From a bacterium (GTDB lineage Bacteria > Patescibacteria > Microgenomatia > Levybacterales > UBA12049), in assembly GCA_021777565.1 (NCBI GenBank), contig JAJYDJ010000001.1:62001-126000 (forward strand): a stretch of DNA of 64,000 nt, given 5' to 3'. This document shows, piece after piece, positions 1-8,530 of the stretch. A model generated the notes under the pieces. It searched no databases, was not told the origin of the DNA, and saw only the letters and a program-made list of their open reading frames with translations. Position 1 is the stretch's first letter; every line of letters begins with the position of its first letter. The position numbers and the translations under genes were made by a program.

Positions 1-357
1 ATCAAGCAGTTACAAAAATCTCACGTCGTTGCTATGGTAGGAGATGGAATTAACGACGCACCAGCACTGGCAACCGCAGATGTTGGCATGGTGTATGGTT
101 CCTATGAACAGACGGCGGCGACAGAAGCCGCAGATATTGTCTTGTTCGGTGTATCTATCCATGCCATTTTGCAGACGATACTTGAGGCAAAACAAACTAT
201 TCGCATAGCCATGCAGAGTATCCTTTGGGGAATCGGACTGAGTATTATTGCAATGATTTTTGCAGCGTGGGGACTTATTCCACCGGTGTATGGAGCGATT
301 TTACAGGAACTGATTGATGTGGCAGTAATTTTTAATTCACTTCGCGCTGCACGATAA
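1..357 (+). CDS. Heavy-metal P-type ATPase, C-terminal end (partial)
   Basis: The frame is open at the window edge, so only the last 118 residues are present. Residues 14-21 read GDGINDAP, the hinge motif that closes the P domain of P-type ATPases and helps bind Mg2+. It is followed by the usual DVGMVYG/AADIVL segment and two C-terminal membrane helices. The end (QELIDVAVIFNSLRAAR) matches P1B metal exporters, which pump Cu, Zn or Cd across the membrane using ATP. The metal-selecting CPx motif lies outside the window, so the substrate is unknown. Confidence 0.9.
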   Translation: MKQLQKSHVVAMVGDGINDAPALATADVGMVYGSYEQTAATEAADIVLFGVSIHAILQTILEAKQTIRIAMQSILWGIGLSIIAMIFAAWGLIPPVYGAILQELIDVAVIFNSLRAAR

Positions 358-397
358 ATACTTTACCTACCCCTAATCTTTTCTCTACAATGGTGTC

Positions 398-1624
398 ATG
401 GGTATGTGGCGATTTTTAGAAAAACAGTGGAGCCAGGCTACACTAGGACTTCTTGCGGGGCGAACGATTGCTTCCTATGAAAGAGATTTTTTTACCTTAA
501 AAACAGTCTCACTTCCAAAAACACAACTGGCAAAAGATTTGGAGAAACTTTGCAAGGAAAAAGATGGATTTTTAACGCTGGAAGAATTTTATCAAGAAGA
601 ATTGTATGGCGAGCATGGATATTACGCCACCAAATATCGTAATGTGTTGACCAATACACCACCACGGTGGGCACACAGTATGTTGCACCTGTGTAAACTC
701 TTTGGGTATCATTTTTTTGCAGAGCTTGGTCCGGGTGATGGAAGACTTGCCATTATGACACTCATTGAGGCAGAGAAAGCCAAGTACGATCTCTCCTGGG
801 GTGGGGTAGAAATCGCTGCCCCGATGCGTGAGGCGATCACCCAAAACTTTAAAAAGTATGGCTTCACAGCAAAAAAAGAATTTCTTGTGTCACAGGTCAA
901 AGATATGAAGGTGAAAGACCCGTGTCTTTTTATTTTCCCGTATGGACTTGATAGCATCTCACCTGAGGTTTTTATCAACACGTCAGAACATTTGGATGTG
1001 CCAGATAGTCTGGTTGGAGTGACGATTGAGAAGGGAATACTGACCGAAATTATTCTTTCACCCAAACAGTTAGCGTCTCGTGGGGTCAGTATCAAGAAGG
1101 GGATCTATGATGATGGGAAGATACAGGTAGATCTTTCTTCTTGGAAATTAGTACCAATGCAGCGAGCATACATCGCGCCAAAAGTCTTGCATGCCGTGAA
1201 AGATGTGGTTGAAAAGCTTCCCAGCACCTCACGACTCTGTATCATTGACGAGTTTCGAACAGATAGAGGCAATTATGTTTCAAGTCATTTACTAGCGCCA
1301 CGTAATCTTCTGGCGACAGAACGCGATTGTGTGGATTTGGTGGATGGATATGAACGCATTGGCAAAACTGATTACTATTTTCCATTTTATCTCAAGTCAT
1401 TCTTGGGATTTCTTAAATCTCTGGGGATAGAGGTCGAGTATGTTGACTCGGAGTATTATGCAGCGCAAATTCTCTCAACGGTCAAAGAACTGCCAAAAGA
1501 GACAAAACTTCCCGGGGCATATTCACAAGTAATTATTACTGCTCCCTTGAAAGGGAAAAAGCTTGCTGAGAAGCTGGATTTCCCACTTGACCCGAGCGAT
1601 CTTCGTACCAGGATCAGATCCTGA
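398..1624 (+). CDS. MidA/NDUFAF7-like SAM-dependent methyltransferase (copy 1)
   Basis: The protein has 408 residues. An N-terminal segment with GFLTLEEFYQEELYGEHGYY resembles the start of the COG1565 (MidA, NDUFAF7) family. Around residues 108-116 is ELGPGDG, the SAM-binding glycine motif of class I methyltransferases. In mitochondria NDUFAF7 dimethylates an arginine of complex I; the target here is unknown. The start is set by a -10 box TACAAT (386-391) ending 6 nt before this ATG. A paralogue follows after 12 nt, so the pair is a tandem duplication, although the second copy has its own -10 box. Confidence 0.8.
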   Translation: MGMWRFLEKQWSQATLGLLAGRTIASYERDFFTLKTVSLPKTQLAKDLEKLCKEKDGFLTLEEFYQEELYGEHGYYATKYRNVLTNTPPRWAHSMLHLCKLFGYHFFAELGPGDGRLAIMTLIEAEKAKYDLSWGGVEIAAPMREAITQNFKKYGFTAKKEFLVSQVKDMKVKDPCLFIFPYGLDSISPEVFINTSEHLDVPDSLVGVTIEKGILTEIILSPKQLASRGVSIKKGIYDDGKIQVDLSSWKLVPMQRAYIAPKVLHAVKDVVEKLPSTSRLCIIDEFRTDRGNYVSSHLLAPRNLLATERDCVDLVDGYERIGKTDYYFPFYLKSFLGFLKSLGIEVEYVDSEYYAAQILSTVKELPKETKLPGAYSQVIITAPLKGKKLAEKLDFPLDPSDLRTRIRS

Positions 1625-1636
1625 TACAATAGGTGC

Positions 1637-2845
1637 ATGAGTACTCGAGAAGAGCTGTCTCGCACCATCAGAAGTATCTTTCGTCCACTTCTTGCAGGGA
1701 CACGCGTTAGTGATTTTCAAAAGAAATTCTACGATCTCCAGACGGTCAAACTTCCGGATACGCTTCTTGTGCATGATCTCGAGGAGTTGTGTAGAAGAAA
1801 TGGTGGGTTTTTGACCATGGGGGAGTTATACCAGGAGGAATTGTATGGAACGCATGGGTATTATGCCAAAAAATCAAATACCGTGCTGACGGACACGCCA
1901 TCTCGATGGGCTGATGGTATCGTGGCAATCTGCAAAGAGTTTGGTCTCACGCATTGTGTCGAGATTGGTCCTGGAGATGGGTCACTGGCACTCTCTATGC
2001 TTGCACAAGAGCCACAGCTTAACTGGAGTGGAGTAGAGATAGCAGGGGTACTGCGAGAGAAGATCGCTGAGAAGTTTCACAGTGCTGGTAGGCAGTACGA
2101 CCAACTCGTAGAAAATGTCGGACAATTGCGACAGAAAGATGCTGCCTTGTATCTTTTTGTGTATGCACTGGATAGTATGCCCCCAGAAGTGTTCATCAAT
2201 ACCGGAAAGAAAACGAGTGCCCCAAATGCACTGCTTGGAGTGCGCATACAGAATGGGATGCTCCAGGAAGTAGTTTTATCTCACAAAGAATTAGCACAAA
2301 GAAAGATGTCTCTTGCAAAAGGTGTGATGACGATTGGTGATGAGAGAATTGATCTTTCTTCCTGGCACCTTATGCCACAGCAGCGGGCATACATTCCAAT
2401 GAGTTCTTTAGTACTTTTGTCCAAGACGGTTTCTCGTGCTCCCAAAGGGTCACGCATCTGTATTATTGATGAGTTTCGAAAAGATAAAGGCGCATATGTA
2501 TCACCACACTTGTTGGTCCCTCGTGATCCGAGGCTTTATCGCAGAGACAAAACAAACATCCGCCAGAATTATGAACATATAGGGACTATAGATTATTACT
2601 TCCCCCAATACAGCTATTCGCTGCAGAAATATTTGGCATCTCTGGGTGTGTCCTGTGTTCTGGTAGATAGTGAGATGGCATTGAGCGCTTACATGAAAGC
2701 ACATCATAAACTCCCGCGTAAGCCACTTGATACTGAAAGTAAAACGCAATGTTTTATTACCAATACTATTGAAAAAAGGAAAAAGAAAGTAGTATATCCA
2801 CTTCGACCAGAGGATATGCATACACACTCAAGTTGGGAATGGTGA
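1637..2845 (+). CDS. MidA/NDUFAF7-like SAM-dependent methyltransferase (copy 2)
   Basis: This 402-residue protein is clearly paralogous to its neighbour. Both share the TMGELYQEELYGTHGYY-type block, the SAM motif EIGPGDG at the same position (about 109), and the later CIIDEFR block. An extended -10 box TGATACAAT (hexamer 1625-1630) lies 6 nt before the ATG and overlaps the end of copy 1, so each copy seems to carry its own leaderless promoter. Family assignment rests on the SAM motif and N-terminal signature; the substrate is not known. Divergence between the copies suggests an old duplication and perhaps different targets. Confidence 0.8.
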   Translation: MSTREELSRTIRSIFRPLLAGTRVSDFQKKFYDLQTVKLPDTLLVHDLEELCRRNGGFLTMGELYQEELYGTHGYYAKKSNTVLTDTPSRWADGIVAICKEFGLTHCVEIGPGDGSLALSMLAQEPQLNWSGVEIAGVLREKIAEKFHSAGRQYDQLVENVGQLRQKDAALYLFVYALDSMPPEVFINTGKKTSAPNALLGVRIQNGMLQEVVLSHKELAQRKMSLAKGVMTIGDERIDLSSWHLMPQQRAYIPMSSLVLLSKTVSRAPKGSRICIIDEFRKDKGAYVSPHLLVPRDPRLYRRDKTNIRQNYEHIGTIDYYFPQYSYSLQKYLASLGVSCVLVDSEMALSAYMKAHHKLPRKPLDTESKTQCFITNTIEKRKKKVVYPLRPEDMHTHSSWEW

Positions 2846-2861
2846 GGGGATATGGTATCAT
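2833..2861 (+). promoter_or_regulatory. Promoter of tRNA-Ser (and probably of the ITPase gene)
   Basis: TTGGGA (2833-2838), a 17-bp spacer and TGG-TATCAT (hexamer 2856-2861) form a sigma70-like promoter ending 12 nt before the tRNA. No other promoter can fit before the following ATG, so the downstream CDS is probably co-transcribed. Confidence 0.6.
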
Positions 2862-2873
2862 TTCCCTAGGTTT

Positions 2874-2960
2874 GGAGAGGTGTCTGAGTGGTTGAAAGAG
2901 CCGCTCTCGAAAAGCGGTGTGGGAGTAATCTCATCGTGGGTTCGAATCCCACCCTCTCCG
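2874..2960 (+). tRNA. tRNA-Ser(CGA)
   Basis: The acceptor arm GGAGAGG (2874-2880) pairs with CCTCTCC (2953-2959), leaving discriminator G at 2960. The anticodon stem CCGCT/AGCGG encloses loop CTCGAAA, giving anticodon CGA (Ser, UCG codon). A long variable arm and the GGTTCGAATCC T-arm are typical of tRNA-Ser. CCA is not encoded. The next gene's ATG starts two nucleotides downstream, which is unusually tight. Confidence 0.95.
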
Positions 2961-2961
2961 C

Positions 2962-3492
2962 ATGTATTTTATAACGGGTAGTCAAGGAAAATTTGAAGAA
3001 GCAAAACGAATACTGCCTGATCTCAAGCAACTAGATATCGACTTGCCAGAGATTCAAGAAATGGATCCTCAGGCTATTATCAAGGCAAAGCTTCAGGCTG
3101 CCTTTGAGCATCATCAAGGACCGTTTATGGTTGAAGATACTTCTTTGTCCTGTGAGGGCTTAGGAGGGCTTCCAGGGCCCCTTATTAAGTGGTTTCTTAA
3201 GGCTCTTGGTCCATCCGGCACTGCCAAACTTGCCCTGCAATCAGGCAACACACAGGCCGTTGCACGCACGTGTGTTGGGTATGCACAAAATCCCACAGAT
3301 ATTCATTTTTTTGAAGGCACCATTGCGGGCACGATCGTTGCGCCACGAGGAGAATTTGGCTTTGGGTGGGATAGCATCTTTCTTCCAGATGGATTTACCA
3401 AAACATTTGGTGAAATGACACGCGATCAGAAACAAGAGATCAGTATGCGAGCAATTGCCGTAGGAGCTTTGAAAGACTTCTTAACGAGTTAG
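2962..3492 (+). CDS. rdgB: XTP/dITP diphosphatase (ITPase, Ham1 family)
   Basis: The enzyme hydrolyses non-canonical purine nucleotides (dITP, XTP) to monophosphates, cleaning the nucleotide pool. Family marks are the N-terminal TGSQGKFEEAKRIL (usual T-x-N-x-x-K), VEDTSL, GPLIKWFL and FGFGWDSIFLPDG. Its 176 residues and the KWFL and FGWDSIF blocks resemble the archaeal/eukaryotic ITPA branch more than typical bacterial RdgB. The ATG comes one nucleotide after the tRNA-Ser discriminator base, so tRNA 3' processing would itself release a leaderless mRNA. The 3' end overlaps the opposing dockerin gene by 4 nt. Confidence 0.9.
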   Translation: MYFITGSQGKFEEAKRILPDLKQLDIDLPEIQEMDPQAIIKAKLQAAFEHHQGPFMVEDTSLSCEGLGGLPGPLIKWFLKALGPSGTAKLALQSGNTQAVARTCVGYAQNPTDIHFFEGTIAGTIVAPRGEFGFGWDSIFLPDGFTKTFGEMTRDQKQEISMRAIAVGALKDFLTS

Positions 3493-4748
3493 TGAGTGTA
3501 ACTCAGGCCGTATTGACCCATGGACCTTCTGAGGAGATTGTAGTCAATGCCATCAATGGAACCATCGTCATTTAAGTCAGAGTACAAACCAAAGGTGGAA
3601 TCATAGTAAAAAATGTTTTTGTCAGGAATACTCATGGCAGCTTGGCAGTTTGGATCAAGTGATGCTGGTGTGTTGGTGCAGTGTAACATGTAGGTATTTA
3701 ACCAGAGATTGTAGTCTGCTGTGTCAATGGCATTGTCTCCGTTAATGTCTCCAACAGAGAGAAGTGGTGTCTTTGAAGGATCAGCTGGTACTTTGATGGG
3801 AGAAGGATTGGAAGCATTCTCAGTCTGACCAGAACCAGTGTTGGGATCGGTGGTAATAGAACCATCAGCATTTACGGTAAATGGATCATTGTCATCAAGA
3901 AGGCTCTCAATGGTCAGGTTTGGGAATCGTATGGCAGTGTAGTATGTTCCAGGATACAGAGCAACCGTCACTTGTGTGTTCTGGTATACATCAAGAGATG
4001 CATTGAAAGGGAAGGTAACCTTCATGCTCTTGGCAATAATCTTGTTGGTGATGTCCTTGTAAAAGGTAAGGACAACAGTACGTGGTTGAATACCAGTTAA
4101 TCCACTTCCAGGAGAGCCATCACCATTCAGTTGGAGATTGTAACGATCAATACCCATAACGTGAGCAGCAATACTTAACTTTACAGGGAAAGGAGCAGGA
4201 GTAGCCGTCGGACCAGAAGGAGTAGGTGATGGGGTTGGTGAGGGTGAAGGAGTAGGAGTTGGGGTATTGGCACAATTTGGAACCGTTGCTCCAAAATCAG
4301 CAGTATACCCGGTGGTGATACCCGAACCCCCTTCTGATTTTGGTACCCCACCAGTAATTTTCCCTCCAATATATTCACCTGGTGAGAGTGGTGCATTATC
4401 CTGTCCCGCACTCCCATCATTACCAAACGGAGGAGTTTTCATAGCAAAGGAAGTTACATTCCCAACATGGAATTGATACCAGTTGTTATTTCGACTATAA
4501 ACGATATTGAAACTCGTATCTCCATAATTATTACTCCAGTTCCATGTCATAACTGGTGAGTTGCCAGAACAGGATGGCGTTAGTGCTAATGTATTACATT
4601 CATATTTTCCGCTGTAGCTGCTACATGGGTATGCTTCTGCTGCATAGGATTTTGCGATCGGAGCATTTGATACGGATGCCGCTGGGACAATATTTACGAC
4701 CAAAAGGAGGATAGTCAGAACTGCGAGAGTACTTTTAACAATGAACAT
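3489..4748 (-). CDS. Secreted dockerin-containing surface protein
   Basis: The 419-residue protein begins with a basic and hydrophobic signal peptide (about residues 1-35). A Thr/Pro/Ser-rich linker lies near 160-186 and an all-beta middle region follows. Near the C terminus are two calcium-binding dockerin repeats, DINGDNAIDTADYNLW (about 334) and DLNDDGSIDGIDYNLL (about 391), with the Asp/Asn ladder of EF-hand-like loops. Dockerins bind cohesin domains, so the protein may be docked in an extracellular complex; no cohesin is seen in this window. A -10 box TATACT (4757-4762) ends 8 nt before the ATG. Confidence 0.8.
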   Translation of the reverse strand: MFIVKSTLAVLTILLLVVNIVPAASVSNAPIAKSYAAEAYPCSSYSGKYECNTLALTPSCSGNSPVMTWNWSNNYGDTSFNIVYSRNNNWYQFHVGNVTSFAMKTPPFGNDGSAGQDNAPLSPGEYIGGKITGGVPKSEGGSGITTGYTADFGATVPNCANTPTPTPSPSPTPSPTPSGPTATPAPFPVKLSIAAHVMGIDRYNLQLNGDGSPGSGLTGIQPRTVVLTFYKDITNKIIAKSMKVTFPFNASLDVYQNTQVTVALYPGTYYTAIRFPNLTIESLLDDNDPFTVNADGSITTDPNTGSGQTENASNPSPIKVPADPSKTPLLSVGDINGDNAIDTADYNLWLNTYMLHCTNTPASLDPNCQAAMSIPDKNIFYYDSTFGLYSDLNDDGSIDGIDYNLLRRSMGQYGLSYTH

Positions 4749-4788
4749 ATATCTCTAGTATATCCACTGAAGAGTTTGGAGTGCAAGA

Positions 4789-5982
4789 CTATCTAAGATT
4801 AATGGTATAGAGGTTTGGCACAATCTCTGAGTTGCCAAGATTGGTCAAGATCACGATCTTACTTCCTGTTGGCCAGGGGATGGCAAATCCATCGACAAAT
4901 GGTCCGGCATAGAGGATATGTTGGTTGCTTCCATCACTATCAACAACGGTAACTTGTTTGTTTTGGACATAGACGATGTGTCGACTATCGAAAAACCAGT
5001 GTGGCATGATGTCAGGCCCGACACTTACAGGAAGAGCAAAATTCTTGTCCTCTTTAATACTGTAAACGTAGAATGTCCCTGGCTGAAGGACGCGCTGTTG
5101 GGTAACGGTGTTACTGTCTGGTAATGGCTTCATCATCGGTTCTAGTGTTGCAGCCTGTGTCGCTTGATAGAAGATCTGAGAATCATCTGGTGACCAGACC
5201 AGGTTGGCTGCGTTGGTACTTAAAAAGGTTCTCAGAGAAAGAGGAAGGGCACTCAGCTTTGCTGTTATCTTATCTTCTCGGTCTTTTGCCCAGCCATTGG
5301 TGACATCAGCATAGGTTTCAGTAATATCCTGTGGGGTGCTATTAAATGAAGTGGCATCCAAAAGATACTGGACTGGTTTGGCATTTGCCTTGGCACTCAT
5401 ACTGGCAACCAACTTGGTCCCGTCTGGTGACCAGGAGAGCTGGGACTGAGAAAATGTGTCAGTAGTATCGTCTGTGATCTGTTGCGAGCCACTTTGTAAC
5501 GTTAGTAGCATGTTGTTATTCATGTTGAGGACATAGACTCCATTTTTCTTGGCTGATTGAGAGGCGACGGTGTAGGCAATTTTTGTTCCTGATGGGTCAA
5601 CAACTGGATTGCTGACACCAAGCTCAGTAATATTCTCAAGTTGTGGAGCGATGGGGAAGAGATAGGCAGTAAGTTTGGTGACTACTTCTTGGTTGACCTT
5701 CACGGTGCGCTCCCATGGCAGGTATCCATCCTTTTTAATAGAAACATCATACGTATCTGGAGCGAGATTAATAGTGTTATTGGTTGCGGTCGTGAGATGG
5801 CCGTTGATGAACACTTCAGCCCCGTCAGGATCACTGGTCACGACCAGTATGCCACTCCCGGTAAGTTGAGGTTTACCCGTGTTGAAGGACAACTGGTACC
5901 CACGTGCATAAAGAATTACCACCAGTGTCGCAACCGCAAGAAAAAGAAGGGTCGCAATAGGCATGATAATGTTCCAGCGCAT
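4789..5982 (-). CDS. Membrane-anchored PEGA and beta-propeller protein
   Basis: I start this 397-residue protein at MRWNIIMP because a perfect TATAAT (5989-5994) ends 6 nt before that ATG; an earlier in-frame start would precede the promoter. One N-terminal membrane helix (about 5-30) is followed by a PEGA domain (SDPDGAEVFINGHL, DGYLPWERTVKV). The rest contains TolB/WD40-like propeller blades (LSWSPDGTKLVASMS, LVWSPDDSQIFY, MPHWFFDSRHIVYV). The protein is likely anchored with the propeller outside the membrane. The binding partner is unknown; PEGA domains often sit next to envelope-binding modules. Confidence 0.8.
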   Translation of the reverse strand: MRWNIIMPIATLLFLAVATLVVILYARGYQLSFNTGKPQLTGSGILVVTSDPDGAEVFINGHLTTATNNTINLAPDTYDVSIKKDGYLPWERTVKVNQEVVTKLTAYLFPIAPQLENITELGVSNPVVDPSGTKIAYTVASQSAKKNGVYVLNMNNNMLLTLQSGSQQITDDTTDTFSQSQLSWSPDGTKLVASMSAKANAKPVQYLLDATSFNSTPQDITETYADVTNGWAKDREDKITAKLSALPLSLRTFLSTNAANLVWSPDDSQIFYQATQAATLEPMMKPLPDSNTVTQQRVLQPGTFYVYSIKEDKNFALPVSVGPDIMPHWFFDSRHIVYVQNKQVTVVDSDGSNQHILYAGPFVDGFAIPWPTGSKIVILTNLGNSEIVPNLYTINLR

Positions 5983-6147
5983 AGGGTTATTATATCTCTT
6001 GTCCTTACAATAGTCCAATTACGGACACATATTCAAGCGTCATCTCATGTTTGCACTCCTGCGTTTTATTGTTATAATCAGATAAGCGAAAATATAGAGA
6101 TTCTGATACAGTAATAATGTATTCTGATCTATTCGCCAATACATATT

Positions 6148-7167
6148 ATGCTTTCAAAACGTATTGGTATTGATTTAGGGACTGCAAACACACTGGTTTA
6201 TCTTGCTGGAGAAGGAAGAATTGTGCTCAATGAGCCTACGGTCGTGGCTGTCACCGCAGAAGAAAATCAGGTGGTCGCTGTGGGAACAGAAGCCAAGGAA
6301 ATGCTTGGGAGAACTCCGGGGAACATTGTGGCACTCAGACCGCTCAAGGATGGCGTTATCGCTGACTACACGATCACACAGGCCATGCTTTCATACTTTA
6401 TTGATAAAGCCTGTGGCCGCTCTCGTTTTTTCAAACCTGAAGTCATGATCTGTATCCCATCAGGAGTTACTCAGGTCGAGCGTCGTGCAGTCTATGATGC
6501 GGCAATTGCTGCTGGTGCACGCGCGGTCTATCTCATTGACGAACCGCTCGCTGCTGCCATTGGTGCCAAAATCCCTATCGCACAGCCTGCAGGGCATATG
6601 ATTGTCGACATTGGTGGAGGCTCAGTCGAGGCTGCCGTTATCTCACTGGGTGGTGTCGTCGTGCATAACAGTGTGCGTATGGCTGGCAACAAGATCGATG
6701 AAGCAATTGCAAACTATCTCAAGAAGAAATGTAACCTCCTGATCGGGGAGCGCACGGCTGAAGAGATCAAGATCGCCATCGGTAATGCCTTCACCGAGGG
6801 TATGAAGGAAGCAGATATCCGTACGATGGAGGTACGCGGGCGGGATAGTATCACCGGACTTCCACGAAGCGTTGAAGTTACTGAGTTGCAAATCAACGAG
6901 GCTATCAAGCCTGTCCTTGTGGAGATGGTCAATGGTGTGAAGAAAGTACTTGAAGACACCCCACCTGAGATGGCAAGTGACATTATAAACAAGGGGATCG
7001 TGCTCAGTGGAGGCACCGCACAGCTGTACAACCTCGACCGTTTTGTGCGTGAACAGACTGGTGTCCCTTGCCATGTTGCTGAGGACCCACTTTTGTGCGT
7101 GGCTCGTGGGACAGGCATAGCGCTTGAGAATCTTGAGCTCTACAAACGCAGTATTACCAAACGCTAG
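6148..7167 (+). CDS. mreB: Rod-shape-determining protein MreB (copy 1)
   Basis: This actin-like ATPase forms membrane-associated filaments that guide elongation of the cell wall. Actin-fold motifs are all present: phosphate-1 IGIDLGTANTLVYL at the N terminus, phosphate-2 VDIGGGSVEAAVISLGG, and the adenosine motif IVLSGGTAQLYNLD. Its 339 residues are the normal family length. A second MreB with a long charged insert lies near 54 kb. It is not flanked by mreC/mreD. The usual -10 box at 6 nt is not evident here. Confidence 0.95.
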   Translation: MLSKRIGIDLGTANTLVYLAGEGRIVLNEPTVVAVTAEENQVVAVGTEAKEMLGRTPGNIVALRPLKDGVIADYTITQAMLSYFIDKACGRSRFFKPEVMICIPSGVTQVERRAVYDAAIAAGARAVYLIDEPLAAAIGAKIPIAQPAGHMIVDIGGGSVEAAVISLGGVVVHNSVRMAGNKIDEAIANYLKKKCNLLIGERTAEEIKIAIGNAFTEGMKEADIRTMEVRGRDSITGLPRSVEVTELQINEAIKPVLVEMVNGVKKVLEDTPPEMASDIINKGIVLSGGTAQLYNLDRFVREQTGVPCHVAEDPLLCVARGTGIALENLELYKRSITKR

Positions 7168-7702
7168 GCTCCAAATCTTTAATAATTTTCACAGAATAAA
7201 TAGCCTAAAGTAATATGCCTCATTTGGCTTAAAAAAGACCACTTTTTCAACAGGAAGTACTCGTTTTTACCCTTTCATTAAGACGATCGACAAGTTGAGA
7301 AACGTGCACAATTTTTACTCTCTTCCTGGCAATACCCGTGGGAGTACTGGCACAGAAGCGTCCTATATATGCAAAGTTCAGTATTGTGAAAACTTTTGAC
7401 AAAAAATATCATTTTGACATCAAAAATCTTATAAGACATATCAGGGAAACAAGTTTTTGAAAATTCACTAGCTCTGAAGACACAAAAAGAGAGGAGAGAG
7501 AAACGCCAAAATTTGGTGTTAGAAAGAGTATTTTAGATTGATTTAACGACCAAATTGTCAAGTCAAGAGAATTTAGCAATCTTAAGCAATGAGTGCTAAA
7601 TTGGGGGGTATTCCAAGAATTATCGGATGTAACTTTAATCTCTTTCCAGTGAGAAATTCCTGACATGCGCTTCTTTTGCCAGTTTTGCTATACTGAAAAG
7701 GT
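7168..7702. other. 535-bp intergenic region
   Basis: I find no convincing protein gene here. The region is AT-rich and contains a CIRCE-like operator (7573-7599), an imperfect palindrome around 7507-7525, and at its right edge the -10 box of the next gene. It could hold a small RNA or the remains of a lost heat-shock gene. Confidence 0.5.
7573..7599. promoter_or_regulatory. CIRCE-like operator (HrcA site)
   Basis: TTAGCAATC, nine bases, then GAGTGCTAA. The right arm is identical to the CIRCE consensus, the left arm has one mismatch, and the 9-bp spacing is exact. CIRCE is the target of the heat-shock repressor HrcA and normally precedes groESL, dnaK or hrcA. None of these is nearby; the closest gene downstream is a glycosyltransferase about 100 bp away. 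Confidence 0.75.
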
Positions 7703-8491
7703 ATGCAGGTTGAGATCCTCGGTATCCCGGTGACGTTCATTAAGCATGAAAAGGCGCTTGTGATGATATCTGAACGTGCCAAAGCCTCAAAGGAAAAACA
7801 ACCTTTCTTCATTATAACCGCAAATCCTGAGTTTTTACTCTATGCCAGAGAGCATGAAGGATTTAGAGAAGCTATGCTTGCTGCAGACTTAGTGCTTCCT
7901 GATGGGGTAGCGCTTGCTCAGGCACGATACTTCCTGGAATCAAGGCCAAAAAATTTCCTTCAAAAGCTTTCACTCGCCTGCGTCATTTGCCTCAAAACCG
8001 TGAAAGGTGACTTTCACCAAGATAAAGTAACTGGAGTTGCCTTGGTAAAAGATCTCCTGCAAGATCAGGCGCTGTCAGTATTCTTACTGGGAGGAAGGGA
8101 AAAAGTCGGGGAGATCGTGGCACAGAAGTATCAGAGACCCTTCTTTGAAGGGCCAATGCGTATTAAGAAGGCAACCCGTGAGGAGCACGAAACGATTCTG
8201 GAGAAGGTGAAGGAGGTACGTCCTGAGGTACTTCTCGTCTCATTTGGGCACTTCTCGCAGGAGTTGTGGATTCATGAGCATCTTCGTGATCTTGCCTGTC
8301 AGGTGGTCATAGGAGTGGGGAGCACGTTTGATGAGCTAGCTGGTCGTGGATACTGGTCGAAGCAAGTCCCTGGTGTCTTTGAAAAAGCTGGACTCAAATG
8401 GCTGTGGAGACTGTTGCATGACAGGAGTCATTTTATTCGTGTGTGGAAAGCGGTGATAGTATTCCCTTGGGTCATTGCGTTCGGTTCATAA
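7703..8491 (+). CDS. WecG/TagA/CpsF-family glycosyltransferase
   Basis: Members of this family (GT26) transfer N-acetylmannosaminyl or related residues onto lipid-linked sugars for wall teichoic acid or surface polysaccharides. The 262-residue protein shows the family landmarks: a TANPEFLLYAREHEGFREAM block, LVLPDGVALA, LLGGREKVGE and VGVGSTFDELAG. The start is supported by TGC-TATACT (hexamer 7689-7694) ending 8 nt upstream. It sits near GalT-like and, further on, GalU genes, which fits a surface-glycan role. The acceptor and donor cannot be told from sequence. Confidence 0.85.
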   Translation: MQVEILGIPVTFIKHEKALVMISERAKASKEKQPFFIITANPEFLLYAREHEGFREAMLAADLVLPDGVALAQARYFLESRPKNFLQKLSLACVICLKTVKGDFHQDKVTGVALVKDLLQDQALSVFLLGGREKVGEIVAQKYQRPFFEGPMRIKKATREEHETILEKVKEVRPEVLLVSFGHFSQELWIHEHLRDLACQVVIGVGSTFDELAGRGYWSKQVPGVFEKAGLKWLWRLLHDRSHFIRVWKAVIVFPWVIAFGS

Positions 8492-8530
8492 GATCTTTGC
8501 GCGGGACAGATTGTTTGCTATGCTAGCTAT

